The notes under the pieces were generated by a model, which did no database searches, had not been told where the DNA came from, and saw only the letters and a program-made list of their open reading frames with translations. 64,000 nt of DNA from Oceanicola sp. 502str15 (GTDB lineage Bacteria; Pseudomonadota; Alphaproteobacteria; Rhodobacterales; Rhodobacteraceae). Made by a program: the position numbers and the translations under genes. The stretch lies in contig NZ_WYDQ01000001.1 in the NCBI RefSeq assembly GCF_024105635.1, positions 3,472,501 through 3,536,500 of the forward strand, in the 5' to 3' direction. Position 1 is the stretch's first letter; every line of letters begins with the position of its first letter. Positions 16,857 to 25,099 of this stretch are shown here, in pieces.

Positions 16857-17183
16857 TCAGGGCCGTTCGCGCAGGTGGTCCTCTGCATCGGCCACGTTGA
16901 TATCCATGGCATCCAGCCCGTCTTCCAGCATGTCGGCCAGTTGCGGCTCGCCGCCTAGGTAGGTTTCGGTCGGGGCGGTATGTTCGGCAACGGCGAGGCG
17001 GCGCGCCTCTTCGATGTCGTCGGGGGCATAGCTGCCGCGCCCAACCCACATCAGCGCCACGAGGCTGGATTGCTCATCTTCGTTCAACTCGGAAATGTAA
17101 CGACGGGTCGAAACGCCATCTGATCCGTACTCACGGGCCAGTGCGATGACGCGAACGATCTTGGCGAGCGATATGTCGAGCAT
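16857..17183 (-). CDS. DUF3775 domain protein
   Basis: 108 residues from ATG 17183, with a GGAGG site eight bases upstream; an extra ten-residue upstream extension was rejected. MLDISLAKIVRVIALAREY, ISELNEDEQSSLVALMWVGRGS and a C-terminal YLGGEPQLADMLEDGLDAM match the DUF3775 pattern I remember from Rhodobacteraceae. It is soluble, all-helical in appearance and acidic. Function unknown. It sits 6 bp from the mnmH stop on the opposite strand and downstream of an SDR gene on the same strand. Confidence 0.75.
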   Translation of the reverse strand: MLDISLAKIVRVIALAREYGSDGVSTRRYISELNEDEQSSLVALMWVGRGSYAPDDIEEARRLAVAEHTAPTETYLGGEPQLADMLEDGLDAMDINVADAEDHLRERP

Positions 17184-17246
17184 GGCAATGCCTCCTTGGC
17201 GCCAGAGTGCCACTCTGCGCCTCTGCTTACCAGTCCCGCGACTGCG

Positions 17247-17999
17247 TCACAGTTGCGAGCGGAACAGCCGATAATAAAGCCAGTTGGGCATGAGCTGCGA
17301 GACGCGCACCAGCCAGCCGCGCATGGTGGGAAAGCTCTTCTGAAACACGTCGTCGTTCATGTGCTCGAACAGCTCGCGGGCGGCGGCTTCGGATGTCATG
17401 ACCGAAGGGGGCAGGGCCGCGGGCGTGTCGCCCTCGGCCACGGGCTCGGGCTCGATCACATGGCCGGGGCAGGCCAACTGCACCTGCACGCCGCTATTAC
17501 GGAGCTCGGCATAGAGTTCCTCTGCCAGGTGCATGACGGCGGCCATCGACGTGCCATAGCCGATTTCCCCGGGGAGACCGCGATAGGCAGAGAGGCCGGC
17601 CACCAGCAGCAAATGGCCCTTGTCGGCGCTGACCATGCCGGGCAGCACAGCGCCAACGGTATTGAGCGCGCCATCCAGATTGCGGTCGATGACCTTCTTG
17701 ATTGCGGTCGTATCCCAGTTGCGGGCGCCGTGCCCGCCGAGGGCGTCGGGCAGGTAGATCACGCCGTCCAGCGCGCCAGCCGTTTCCGAGGCGGTCCGCA
17801 TGGCCTCGGCGTCCGAAACATCGGCTTCCAGAGCCGTGGCTCTTCCGGGAAGCATCTCGGCCAGACGCGTCATCGCCTCGGGTTCGGCGCTGGTCAGCAC
17901 CAGCTCGGCCCCCACACGAGAAAGCTGATCCGCCAAAGCACGCCCGAGCGCGGAGCCTGCGCCGATGATCCAGTACCGTTTACCCTGCCATTCGATCAT
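17247..17999 (-). CDS. SDR-fold protein with Met in place of the catalytic Lys
   Basis: 250 residues from ATG 17999, preceded by GGAGGA; the ATG at 18020 would swallow that site. The Rossmann motif is present but altered (GAGSALG, 13-19, instead of TGxxxGxG), S137 is kept and Y148 is in place, but the YxxxK lysine is M152 (YGTSM). The loss makes normal SDR catalysis unlikely. The C-terminus (MRGWLVRVSQLMPNWLYYRLF) resembles membrane-proximal ends of YdfG/DltE-like SDRs. It may be a non-catalytic nucleotide-binding protein. Stands alone upstream of the DUF3775 gene. Confidence 0.75.
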   Translation of the reverse strand: MIEWQGKRYWIIGAGSALGRALADQLSRVGAELVLTSAEPEAMTRLAEMLPGRATALEADVSDAEAMRTASETAGALDGVIYLPDALGGHGARNWDTTAIKKVIDRNLDGALNTVGAVLPGMVSADKGHLLLVAGLSAYRGLPGEIGYGTSMAAVMHLAEELYAELRNSGVQVQLACPGHVIEPEPVAEGDTPAALPPSVMTSEAAARELFEHMNDDVFQKSFPTMRGWLVRVSQLMPNWLYYRLFRSQL

Positions 18000-18046
18000 T
18001 AAATTCTTCCTCCGCGTCAAAACCCTGTCTTAAATGCATTCGCCCC

Positions 18047-18066
18047 GCGCAGAAGTGATTCTGCGC
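18047..18066. other. 8-bp perfect stem hairpin between rmuC and SDR genes
   Basis: GCGCAGAA (18047-18054) and TTCTGCGC (18059-18066) with a GTGA loop. It is 100 bp past the rmuC stop and 48 bp before the SDR start, both on the minus strand. No T-tract follows on the minus strand. It may be a weak terminator of the upstream operon or a 5'-UTR structure of the SDR gene. Confidence 0.4.
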
Positions 18067-18165
18067 CGGTGCACGCGAAGTATAACGCGGTCAGTTACTG
18101 GCTGGTTCAAACGGGGTGGCTGCGGGCGTTCAATTTCGCGCCATTGCCTGCGATTTGAGCAGGAT

Positions 18166-19404
18166 TCAGCGTGTCGGGGCCGTCGCAGGGCCGGCAAGGG
18201 GCACAACGGCAGCCTCTTCTTCTGGCGCGAGTTCCTCGAAGTCGAAACTGTCGAGGCGATGTGCCCGCTTGCCCGCCTTTTCGGCGGATATCTTGATCTC
18301 TTCAATGTCCTTGGCTGCCTGGCCGAAGTGCCTGTCGAGGTTGCCGACGCGGGTGCCGAGCCGCTCGACATCGCCGTGCAGCAACGCCAGCTCCTTGCGG
18401 ATGACCCCGGCCTGCTCACGCATCCGCGCGTCCTTCAGCACGGCCCGCATGGTGTTGAGCGTGGCCATGCAGGTGGTGGGTGACACGATCCAGACACGGG
18501 CGGCAAAGCCTTCGCGCACGACTTCGGCGAAGTTGGCGTGAAGTTCGGCATAGACGGCTTCGGAGGGCAGGAACATCAGCGCTCCATCCGCCGTTTCACC
18601 CTCGACGATGTACTTTTGAGAGATCGCTGAGATGTGGGCCTTTACCGCGGTGCGCATGGCGCGTGCGGCGGCGGTCTTTTCGCCATCGGTGTTGGCAGCG
18701 CGGAGCTGCTCGTAAGCTTCCAGCGGAAACTTTGCGTCGATCACGATCGGACCGGGCGGGTTTGGCAGATGAATCAGGCAGTCGGCCCTCTTGCCGTTGG
18801 AGAGGGTGGCCTGCAGCGTGTAGCTGTCGCGGGGAAGGGCCTTCGAGACGATATCGTTAAGCTGGATCTCGCCAAAGGCGCCACGGGTCTGCTTGTTGCT
18901 CAGGATATCCTGCAGCCCCAGCACATCGCCCGAGAGCTTTTCGATATTGGCCTGCGCCTTGTCGATCTGCGCCAGCCGTTCGGTGAGCTGGGTGAGCGAG
19001 GTGGCGGTCTGCTTCGAACTTCCCGACAGCGTCTCGTTCACCTTTTCCTGCATGTCATTGAGAGTGCGGGCAGAGTGCAGCGCGGTCTGGTGCAGCCGAT
19101 CGGCCACCTGCGCCTGGACCTCGGCCAGCCGCGCCTCCATTGCCGCGACGATATGGGCCTGGCCGGACTGCTGGCTTTCGGACACCGAGGCGAGCCGGCC
19201 TCCAAGTTCGTGCTGCCCCTGGGCAAGCGCCTCGACAGCGCGCGAAACGGTGCCGATCTGGCCCGCGGCGTCGGCGGCACGTCCGGCGCGGCGGACGATG
19301 GTGATGAGCAGTGCCAGCAAGACAAGGGCAAGCACCGCACCGGCCAGCAGGGCAAGAGTCGCCGGGTCGTCCAGACGGAGGGTCATTGCAGCGGTTTCGT
19401 TCAT
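18166..19404 (-). CDS. rmuC: DNA recombination protein RmuC homologue
   Basis: 412 residues from ATG 19404. An N-terminal membrane helix (about 15-37) is followed by a long coiled coil (about 40-170) and the RmuC nuclease-like core with TRGAFGEIQLNDIVSKALP, VIDAKFPLEAYEQL, and ALMFLPSEAVYAEL, all hallmarks of the family. RmuC limits inversion at short inverted repeats and has a PD-(D/E)XK-like fold. The start overlaps the mutL stop by 4 bp (ATGA), so the two are translationally coupled; the pairing links two DNA-maintenance functions. Confidence 0.93.
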   Translation of the reverse strand: MNETAAMTLRLDDPATLALLAGAVLALVLLALLITIVRRAGRAADAAGQIGTVSRAVEALAQGQHELGGRLASVSESQQSGQAHIVAAMEARLAEVQAQVADRLHQTALHSARTLNDMQEKVNETLSGSSKQTATSLTQLTERLAQIDKAQANIEKLSGDVLGLQDILSNKQTRGAFGEIQLNDIVSKALPRDSYTLQATLSNGKRADCLIHLPNPPGPIVIDAKFPLEAYEQLRAANTDGEKTAAARAMRTAVKAHISAISQKYIVEGETADGALMFLPSEAVYAELHANFAEVVREGFAARVWIVSPTTCMATLNTMRAVLKDARMREQAGVIRKELALLHGDVERLGTRVGNLDRHFGQAAKDIEEIKISAEKAGKRAHRLDSFDFEELAPEEEAAVVPLAGPATAPTR

Positions 19405-21248
19405 CGCCGTCCGAAAAGCCGCTCGATGTCGTGCAGCTTCAACTCCACATATGTCGGGCGCCCGTGGTTGCACTGGCCGGAGTGCGGGGTGGCTTCCATT
19501 TCGCGCAGCAGCGCATTCATCTCTTCGGCGCGCATCCGGCGCCCCGAGCGGATGGAGCCGTGGCAGGCGACGCGGCTCAGGATGGCTTCGATCCGTTCCT
19601 GCACCAACTGGCTCTCGCCGATGTCATCCAACTCGTCGAGCACATCGCGCAGCATGGCCTCGGCGTTGATTTCGCCAAGGATCGCCGGGGTTTCGCGCAC
19701 GGCGAGCGTGCCGGGGCCGAAGGGCTCCAGCGTGAGGCCCATTCGGGTGAAGGTTTCGGCATGCGCCAGCAGGGTGGCGGCGTCCTGCTCCGAGAGTTCG
19801 ACGATCTCGGGAATCAGCAGCGCCTGCGCGGCCACGCCGTTCTCGGCCATCTGCCGTTTGAGCTTTTCGTAGACGAGACGCTCATGCGCGGCGTGCTGGT
19901 CGACGATGACCATGCCGGTGTCTGTCTGGGCGATGATGTAGTTCTCGTGCACCTGCCCCCGGGCCGCGCCGAGCGGGTGGTGGGTGAGGGGCTCGTCCGC
20001 ACCCTGCGGCGTGTGGTCGACCCGGCCCGTCGGCGCTTCGGCAAAGCCCATCGGCTCCACGACTTGCGTGGGGAAGCGGTAAGGTTGGGCACGCTCCTGA
20101 GCGGGCCGGTCCATCTGGTAGATCCGGGGGGTGAGCGGCGGCTGCACCGGTTCGGGCCTGAGTGCCCCCAACACCTCGCCGGCCACGGTGGTCGATGCAC
20201 GATGCCCGGCTTCCGCCAGCGCGTGGCGAATACCCGAGACGATGAGCCCCCGAGCGGTGCCGGGCTCGCGAAAACGGACCTCGGACTTGGCGGGATGCAC
20301 ATTCACATCAACCCGCTGCGGGTCAACGTCCAGAAAGAGCACGGCAGCAGGGTGACGCTCGCGGCTGAGATAATCGGCATAGGCGCCGCGCAGCGCACCG
20401 ATCAGCAGCTTGTCCTTCACCGGTCGTCCGTTGACGAAAAGGAACTGTGCCACCGAGGAGCCGCGCGAGTAGGTCGGCAGGGCGGCGTATCCGGTAAGGT
20501 GAAGCCCCTCACGCTCGGCATCGAGGCGAATGGCATTCTCGGCAAAGTCACGGCCCAGAACGGTGGCGAGACGGCCAGCGAGAGCATCGAACAGGTCACC
20601 AGACTGGGCATCGGCCCGGAAGGTCACGCGCGGCTCGCCCGAGGTTTCGTCGCGCAGGGTGAAGGCGGTGAAGGGCTCGGCCATGGCCAGCCGTTTGACG
20701 ACTTCGGATATCGCCTGTGTCTCCGCCCGGTCCGAGCGCAGAAACTTGAGCCGGGCGGGTGTGGCGTAAAACAGGTCGCGCAGCTCGACCACGGTGCCCG
20801 AGGTGAGCGCAGCGGGTTTCACAGCGCCCAGGCTACCACCGGTGCATGCGATGGAATGCGCCTCAGCCCCGGCGGGACGCGAGGTGATGGTGAGCCGCCC
20901 GACCGCGCCGAGCGAGGGCAGCGCCTCGCCACGAAAGCCGAAGGAGCGGATATCGAGAAGGTCGGAGCCGTCGATCTTGGATGTGGCATGGCGCGAAAGC
21001 GCCAGCGGCAGGTCGGCAGCCGGGATGCCGCATCCGTCATCGGTCACACGGATAAGGGTCTTGCCCCCGTGAGAGATGGCCACGTCGATACGGGTGGCGC
21101 CCGCGTCGATGGCATTCTCGATCAGTTCCTTGACCGCAGACGCCGGCCGCTCGACCACCTCGCCAGCGGCGATGCGGTTGATGACCGTTTCGTCGAGTTG
21201 CCGGATTTGCGGCGGATCGAGGCTTATCTTGGGGTGCGGGGCGTTCAT
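19401..21248 (-). CDS. mutL: DNA mismatch repair protein MutL (endonuclease type)
   Basis: 615 residues. N-terminal GHKL ATPase: ELIENAIDAGAT near 41-52, DDGCGI 70-75 and GFRGEALPSLG 104-114. C-terminal domain carries the metal-binding endonuclease motif DQHAAHERLVYE (450-461), ACHGSIR (561-567) and CNHGRPT (593-599), so this is a nicking MutL as expected in bacteria without MutH. It acts with MutS to remove replication errors. It is followed by rmuC with a 4-bp overlap. Upstream (minus) lies the glycosidase-like gene after a 92-bp gap. Confidence 0.96.
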   Translation of the reverse strand: MNAPHPKISLDPPQIRQLDETVINRIAAGEVVERPASAVKELIENAIDAGATRIDVAISHGGKTLIRVTDDGCGIPAADLPLALSRHATSKIDGSDLLDIRSFGFRGEALPSLGAVGRLTITSRPAGAEAHSIACTGGSLGAVKPAALTSGTVVELRDLFYATPARLKFLRSDRAETQAISEVVKRLAMAEPFTAFTLRDETSGEPRVTFRADAQSGDLFDALAGRLATVLGRDFAENAIRLDAEREGLHLTGYAALPTYSRGSSVAQFLFVNGRPVKDKLLIGALRGAYADYLSRERHPAAVLFLDVDPQRVDVNVHPAKSEVRFREPGTARGLIVSGIRHALAEAGHRASTTVAGEVLGALRPEPVQPPLTPRIYQMDRPAQERAQPYRFPTQVVEPMGFAEAPTGRVDHTPQGADEPLTHHPLGAARGQVHENYIIAQTDTGMVIVDQHAAHERLVYEKLKRQMAENGVAAQALLIPEIVELSEQDAATLLAHAETFTRMGLTLEPFGPGTLAVRETPAILGEINAEAMLRDVLDELDDIGESQLVQERIEAILSRVACHGSIRSGRRMRAEEMNALLREMEATPHSGQCNHGRPTYVELKLHDIERLFGRR

Positions 21249-21340
21249 CCTACAAGGGGTAGCATGGGGCCGGGCGATTCTGCGAGGGGGTTTTATCGTT
21301 GTTTAACAGGGCATGGCGATCGTGCGGGCCCGTTCAGCCC

Positions 21341-22102
21341 CTATGGTTTGCGCACCACCGCGCCGACCAGCGGGCCAAGCGGAAAGCCGGTATCGTTCCG
21401 CCCGATTGCCGGAGCGAAGAGGCGGGAGACCGAGCCATCGAAGTAGAGCGCATTCGGCGTGCCGAGTTGGTCGCGGAACAGGCTGCCGAACTCCCAGAAG
21501 GTCACAGGCTCGTCGGAAATCACGAAATGCACGGTGCGCCCGTCCGCTCCCACGCCAACACCATTTCGAAAATGGCGCGACGTGCTGTTCTTCAGGAAGC
21601 GCGGGTGCAGCTTGCCATTCAACACCAGCATCGGCCCGGATTGCGAGGCATAGCGGCAGGCGGGCGGATTGGCGCGGTAAGCAAGGGTTTCGACAACGGC
21701 CGCCCGGCCCTCCATCAGGCAGAACACCCCGTTGGGCACGAGGCCAAAATTGCCCGGCCCCGGGTTGGCCACCAGCGGCGCCGTCTCGCGGCCCTGCTCG
21801 ACGTAGAGGCCAACGGGGCTGCGGTCTTCGTGATACATTCCGGCGTTCATGGCAAAGGTCAGCGACAGACCCTCGGCTTCAAGCATGGTCTCCAGCCGGT
21901 TGAAGCTGCCGATCACCTTGCCGTCGGTCTTGTGAAACAGACGAATGTCATCATCGGCGGCGTCGAGGGTGCAGAGGGTATAGGCCCGGCCTTCATGGGC
22001 GATATCGCGGCACTCCGGCGCGGCCAGCGCGGGCGCGGCGAAGAGGGCGAGGAGAGGCGCCAACAGGGGCGCGAGCCGCCTATGTCTCGGTATCTTCCCC
22101 AT
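21341..22102 (-). CDS. Exported phosphodiester glycosidase (NAGPA/DUF2233)-like protein
   Basis: 253 residues from ATG 22102, with GGAGGAGACG directly upstream. Signal peptide about 1-30 (a basic start MGKIPRHRR, then a hydrophobic core ending PALAAP). The core has [35 protein letters not shown] and [17 protein letters not shown], typical of the NAGPA/phosphodiester glycosidase superfamily that cleaves GlcNAc-1-phosphodiester bonds, with the conserved Asn/Gly and a C-terminal [12 protein letters not shown] substrate in the cell wall or teichoic-type polymers is conjecture. The start overlaps the last 23 bp of rbfA. Confidence 0.82.
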   Translation of the reverse strand: MGKIPRHRRLAPLLAPLLALFAAPALAAPECRDIAHEGRAYTLCTLDAADDDIRLFHKTDGKVIGSFNRLETMLEAEGLSLTFAMNAGMYHEDRSPVGLYVEQGRETAPLVANPGPGNFGLVPNGVFCLMEGRAAVVETLAYRANPPACRYASQSGPMLVLNGKLHPRFLKNSTSRHFRNGVGVGADGRTVHFVISDEPVTFWEFGSLFRDQLGTPNALYFDGSVSRLFAPAIGRNDTGFPLGPLVGAVVRKP

Positions 22103-22502
22103 CGTCTCCTCCCTCAAGGTCACGGCGCACCCGCTCTTCGGAAAACATCCGCCGGGTGTCGTCCATCTGGTCGAAGGTCTCATCGAGGCGAAAGCGCAGC
22201 TCCGGCGAGAACTTGAGCGCCAGCGATTTGTTGACGGCGCGGCGGATCTCGGACCGGTTGCGGCGCAGCGCCTCGAGGGCTTCCTCTTCGCCTTGCCCGC
22301 CGAGCGGCATCACGAAGGCGGTTGCCACTTTCAGATCGGGTGAGCAGCGCACCTCGCTGACGGTGATCGACATGCGTCCCAGCGCATCGTCGTGCACATC
22401 GCCGCGCTGGAGCACCTGCGCCAACGCCCGCCGTATCGTTTCGCCCACGCGGAGCTGACGCTGCGAGGGGCCGTTACCATCATGAAACTTGTTCTTCGCC
22501 AT
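22080..22502 (-). CDS. rbfA: 30S ribosome-binding factor A
   Basis: 140 residues from ATG 22502. RbfA KH-like fold is clear: [22 protein letters not shown], then [23 protein letters not shown] and [18 protein letters not shown] at the C-terminus. RbfA helps 17S rRNA maturation in the 30S subunit at low temperature. It is divergent from dapB with 100 bp between starts. No strong Shine-Dalgarno was seen before the ATG. In many bacteria rbfA is beside truB; here truB is elsewhere (32.5 kb). Confidence 0.93.
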   Translation of the reverse strand: MAKNKFHDGNGPSQRQLRVGETIRRALAQVLQRGDVHDDALGRMSITVSEVRCSPDLKVATAFVMPLGGQGEEEALEALRRNRSEIRRAVNKSLALKFSPELRFRLDETFDQMDDTRRMFSEERVRRDLEGGDDGEDTET

Positions 22503-22602
22503 GAGCCGGACATAGGCCGCGTGCGGCGGCCACGCAAGCGGGGCTTTGCGCCGCAGGCCCGTCTCAGCTAAAGGGGGCCGAAGCTTGAGAGGACTGTGCG
22601 AG

Positions 22603-23421
22603 ATGATGGATGTGCCCGGGATCGTGGTGATGGGAGCTTCCGGCCGGATGGGGCGGATGCTGGTGCAGAGCGTGCAGGAGAGCCCGGTTATGCGGCTCGT
22701 CGGGGCGCTTGAGCGAGAGGGCCACGAGTGGATCGGCCGCGATGTGGGCGAGGCCATGGGCGGCGCGGCGCTCGGCGTGACGGTGACGGCAGACGCGCTG
22801 GAAGCGATGGCAGGGGCGCAGGCGGTCATCGACTTCACGGCACCGGCGGCCACAGTCGAAATGGCGACCCTGGCGGCGCAGGCGCGGGCGGTGCATGTGA
22901 TTGGGACAACCGGTCTGACCGAGGATGACATCGCCAAGCTCGACCTCGCCGCACGGCACGCGGTGATCGTGCGGGCGGGCAACATGTCGCTCGGAGTCAA
23001 CCTGCTGACGGTGCTGGTGAAAAAGATGGCTGCCGCGTTGGACGAGGATTTCGATATCGAAGTGGTCGAGGCCCATCACCGGCACAAGGTCGATGCGCCC
23101 TCGGGCACCGCGCTGATGCTGGGCGAGGCCGCCGCAGAGGGCCGGGGCCATGGGCTGAAAGAGGTCTACGAGGCGGCACGCGATGGCATCACCGGTGCCC
23201 GCAAGCGCGGCCAGATCGGGTTTTCGGCCATTCGCGGCGGCGACATCATCGGCGAGCATGACGTGATCTTTGCCGGCCCGGGCGAGCGCCTGACGATTTC
23301 GCACAGCGCCACCGACCGGAGCCTGTTTGCCAAGGGTGCGCTGAAGGCCGCGCTCTGGGGGCAGGGGCGCAAGCCGGGGCATTACTCGATGCTGGACGTA
23401 TTGGGCCTTTCGGAGGAGTGA
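22603..23421 (+). CDS. dapB: 4-hydroxy-tetrahydrodipicolinate reductase
   Basis: 272 residues from ATG 22603 (another at 22606) with GAGAGGA upstream. Rossmann motif [10 protein letters not shown] at the N-terminus, FTAPAAT near 85, and the active-site segment [16 protein letters not shown], then [20 protein letters not shown] are all conserved. It reduces the product of DapA to tetrahydrodipicolinate for lysine and meso-DAP (peptidoglycan) synthesis, using NAD(P)H. Other lysine genes are not adjacent, though a DapC-like aminotransferase is encoded at 56.8 kb. Confidence 0.95.
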   Translation: MMDVPGIVVMGASGRMGRMLVQSVQESPVMRLVGALEREGHEWIGRDVGEAMGGAALGVTVTADALEAMAGAQAVIDFTAPAATVEMATLAAQARAVHVIGTTGLTEDDIAKLDLAARHAVIVRAGNMSLGVNLLTVLVKKMAAALDEDFDIEVVEAHHRHKVDAPSGTALMLGEAAAEGRGHGLKEVYEAARDGITGARKRGQIGFSAIRGGDIIGEHDVIFAGPGERLTISHSATDRSLFAKGALKAALWGQGRKPGHYSMLDVLGLSEE

Positions 23422-23422
23422 C

Positions 23423-23455
23423 GGCAGGTGAGTGTCACCCACCCTACAGCCTGCC
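23423..23455. repeat. Palindromic repeat element after dapB (partial copy of the 60.8-kb type)
   Basis: GGCAGG (23423-23428) pairs with CCTGCC (23450-23455) around a central GGTGA/TCACC arm and the 12-bp word CACCCACCCTAC, which also occurs in both inverted copies at 60.8 kb. It lies at the facing 3' ends of dapB (+) and sdhAF4 (-) and could terminate both. Confidence 0.5.
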
Positions 23456-23498
23456 CCACCCATGGTGCGACCCTGTCGCCTGCGGTCCAGCCCACCGC

Positions 23499-23672
23499 TC
23501 AGAAATCGACCGCGATGCCCTTTTTCTCGTAATCGCCGTAGCGAACGGGCTCGGGGCCCTCGCGGCCTCCGAGCTCGGTGGGCAGCTCCAGTGCCTTGGC
23601 CTTTGCGCGGCGCTCCTCGGCCTCGGCAAGCGCGCGTTGGGCTTCGGGGGGCAGGTCTTTGGGGTCGGTCAT
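23499..23672 (-). CDS. Succinate dehydrogenase assembly factor 4-like (DUF1674)
   Basis: 57 residues from ATG 23672 with AAGGAG eight bases upstream. The C-terminal signature is diagnostic: ELGGREGPEPVRYGDYEKKG followed by IAVDF, matching the SdhAF4/DUF1674 tail (GPEPxRYGDxExKG...DF). SdhAF4 binds the flavinylated SdhA subunit and helps assemble succinate dehydrogenase in the cytosol. The N-terminal half is an Ala/Glu-rich helix. It faces the dapB 3' end on the other strand and is divergent from rsmB. Assignment rests on the C-terminal motif, which is strong. Confidence 0.88.
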   Translation of the reverse strand: MTDPKDLPPEAQRALAEAEERRAKAKALELPTELGGREGPEPVRYGDYEKKGIAVDF

Positions 23673-23743
23673 GCGTCTGGCTCCTTGTCAGGGCTTGCGG
23701 CGTGATATAGCCCGCGAGGCCTGAACGGAAAAGGGGAAGACCC

Positions 23744-24967
23744 ATGGCCGATGCGGCACGCGAGCTGGCGCTTTCATTCATCAAGGGTGTGTTGGCGCAG
23801 CGGATCATGATGCAGGACCTCGTCGCGGCCACGCAGGCCCCGCCCGAGGTGATCGCCCGCGCTCAGCGTCTGGCCAACGCCACCCTGCGCAAGATCGGCC
23901 CCGCCGATGCCGCCTTGAAACCATACCTGAAGAAGGCGCCCCCCGCGCCGGTCCGCGATGTGTTGCGGCTGGCCACGGTTGAGCTTCTGGCGCTGGGGGA
24001 GGCGGCGCACGGGGTGGTTAGCGAAGCCGTCAGCCTGACCAAGCAGGCCAGTCCTCGGGCCTCGGGAATGACCAATGCTGTGCTCCGGCGCGTGGCGGAA
24101 GAGGGGCAGGCAGCCTTCGATGCCGCTCCGCCCACGCGCATGCTCAACTGGCTGCGTGGACGTCTGGGGGCCACCTACGGCAATGCCGTGGTTGCCCAGA
24201 TCGAGGCCGCCCATGGCGCGGGCGCACCGCTGGACCTGACGGCCAAGGGCGAAGCGGCGGCTCTGGCCGAGGCGACAGGCGGCACGCTGCTTCCCACCGG
24301 TTCAGTGCGGATCACCGGCCCTGCGCAAGTCACGGCGCTGCCGGGGTTCGAAGACGGGGCGTTCTGGGTTCAGGATGCCGCCGCCGCCCTGCCGGCCAAG
24401 CTGTTGAATGCACAGCCCGGCGAGCGGGTGCTGGACCTCTGCGCCGCGCCGGGTGGCAAAACCATGCAGCTTGCCGCTGCGGGAGCAGAGGTGGTTGCGC
24501 TGGACGTGTCGGAGAGGCGGCTGAAGCGGGTCGAAGAGAACCTGTCCCGCACCGGCCTCACGGCGCAGCTCGTTGCCGGGGATGCCCTGACCTGGGAGCC
24601 CGACGCCCCGTTTGACGCCATCCTGCTCGATGCACCCTGCTCGGCCACCGGCACCATCCGCCGCCACCCGGACCTTCCACATGTGAAGGACGGCAAGGGC
24701 CTCAAGGAGCTGTTCGCGCTTCAGGCCACCATGCTCGAGCGGGCGATGGGCTGGCTCAAGCCGGGCGGACGGCTGGTGTATTGCACCTGCAGCCTTCTTC
24801 CCGAGGAAGGCGAGGCCCAGGTTGAGGGTTTCTCGGTGGAGCGACCGGAAGCGCCCTGGATCGAAGAGGCATGGCGCAGCGAGAACGGTTTGCGCCTGCG
24901 GCCGGACTTCTGGGCTGAGCACGGCGGGATGGACGGCTTCTACATGGCGGTTCTGCGAAAAGCCTAG
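23744..24967 (+). CDS. rsmB: 16S rRNA (cytosine-967-C5)-methyltransferase
   Basis: 407 residues. N-terminal NusB-like helical domain (about 1-130) and C-terminal SAM-dependent methyltransferase with DLCAAPGGKT (motif I, about 230-239), DAPCSATGTIRRHPD (motif IV with catalytic Cys) and YCTCSLLPEEGE (motif VI Cys). It methylates C967 of 16S rRNA using S-adenosylmethionine. Followed by a heparinase-like gene and purH on the same strand, an order I have seen in other Rhodobacteraceae. Confidence 0.93.
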   Translation: MADAARELALSFIKGVLAQRIMMQDLVAATQAPPEVIARAQRLANATLRKIGPADAALKPYLKKAPPAPVRDVLRLATVELLALGEAAHGVVSEAVSLTKQASPRASGMTNAVLRRVAEEGQAAFDAAPPTRMLNWLRGRLGATYGNAVVAQIEAAHGAGAPLDLTAKGEAAALAEATGGTLLPTGSVRITGPAQVTALPGFEDGAFWVQDAAAALPAKLLNAQPGERVLDLCAAPGGKTMQLAAAGAEVVALDVSERRLKRVEENLSRTGLTAQLVAGDALTWEPDAPFDAILLDAPCSATGTIRRHPDLPHVKDGKGLKELFALQATMLERAMGWLKPGGRLVYCTCSLLPEEGEAQVEGFSVERPEAPWIEEAWRSENGLRLRPDFWAEHGGMDGFYMAVLRKA

Positions 24968-25099
24968 CCGGGCCGGGCCTTGGCGCACCCAATCCCGCCC
25001 AAACCCGCGTTCCGACCAATTCCCCGGTGACACCTGCGGCCCGGCACCCTATCCTGCGCCGCAACCAACAACACGCCCAAAGGGCACCCCGAAAGCACC

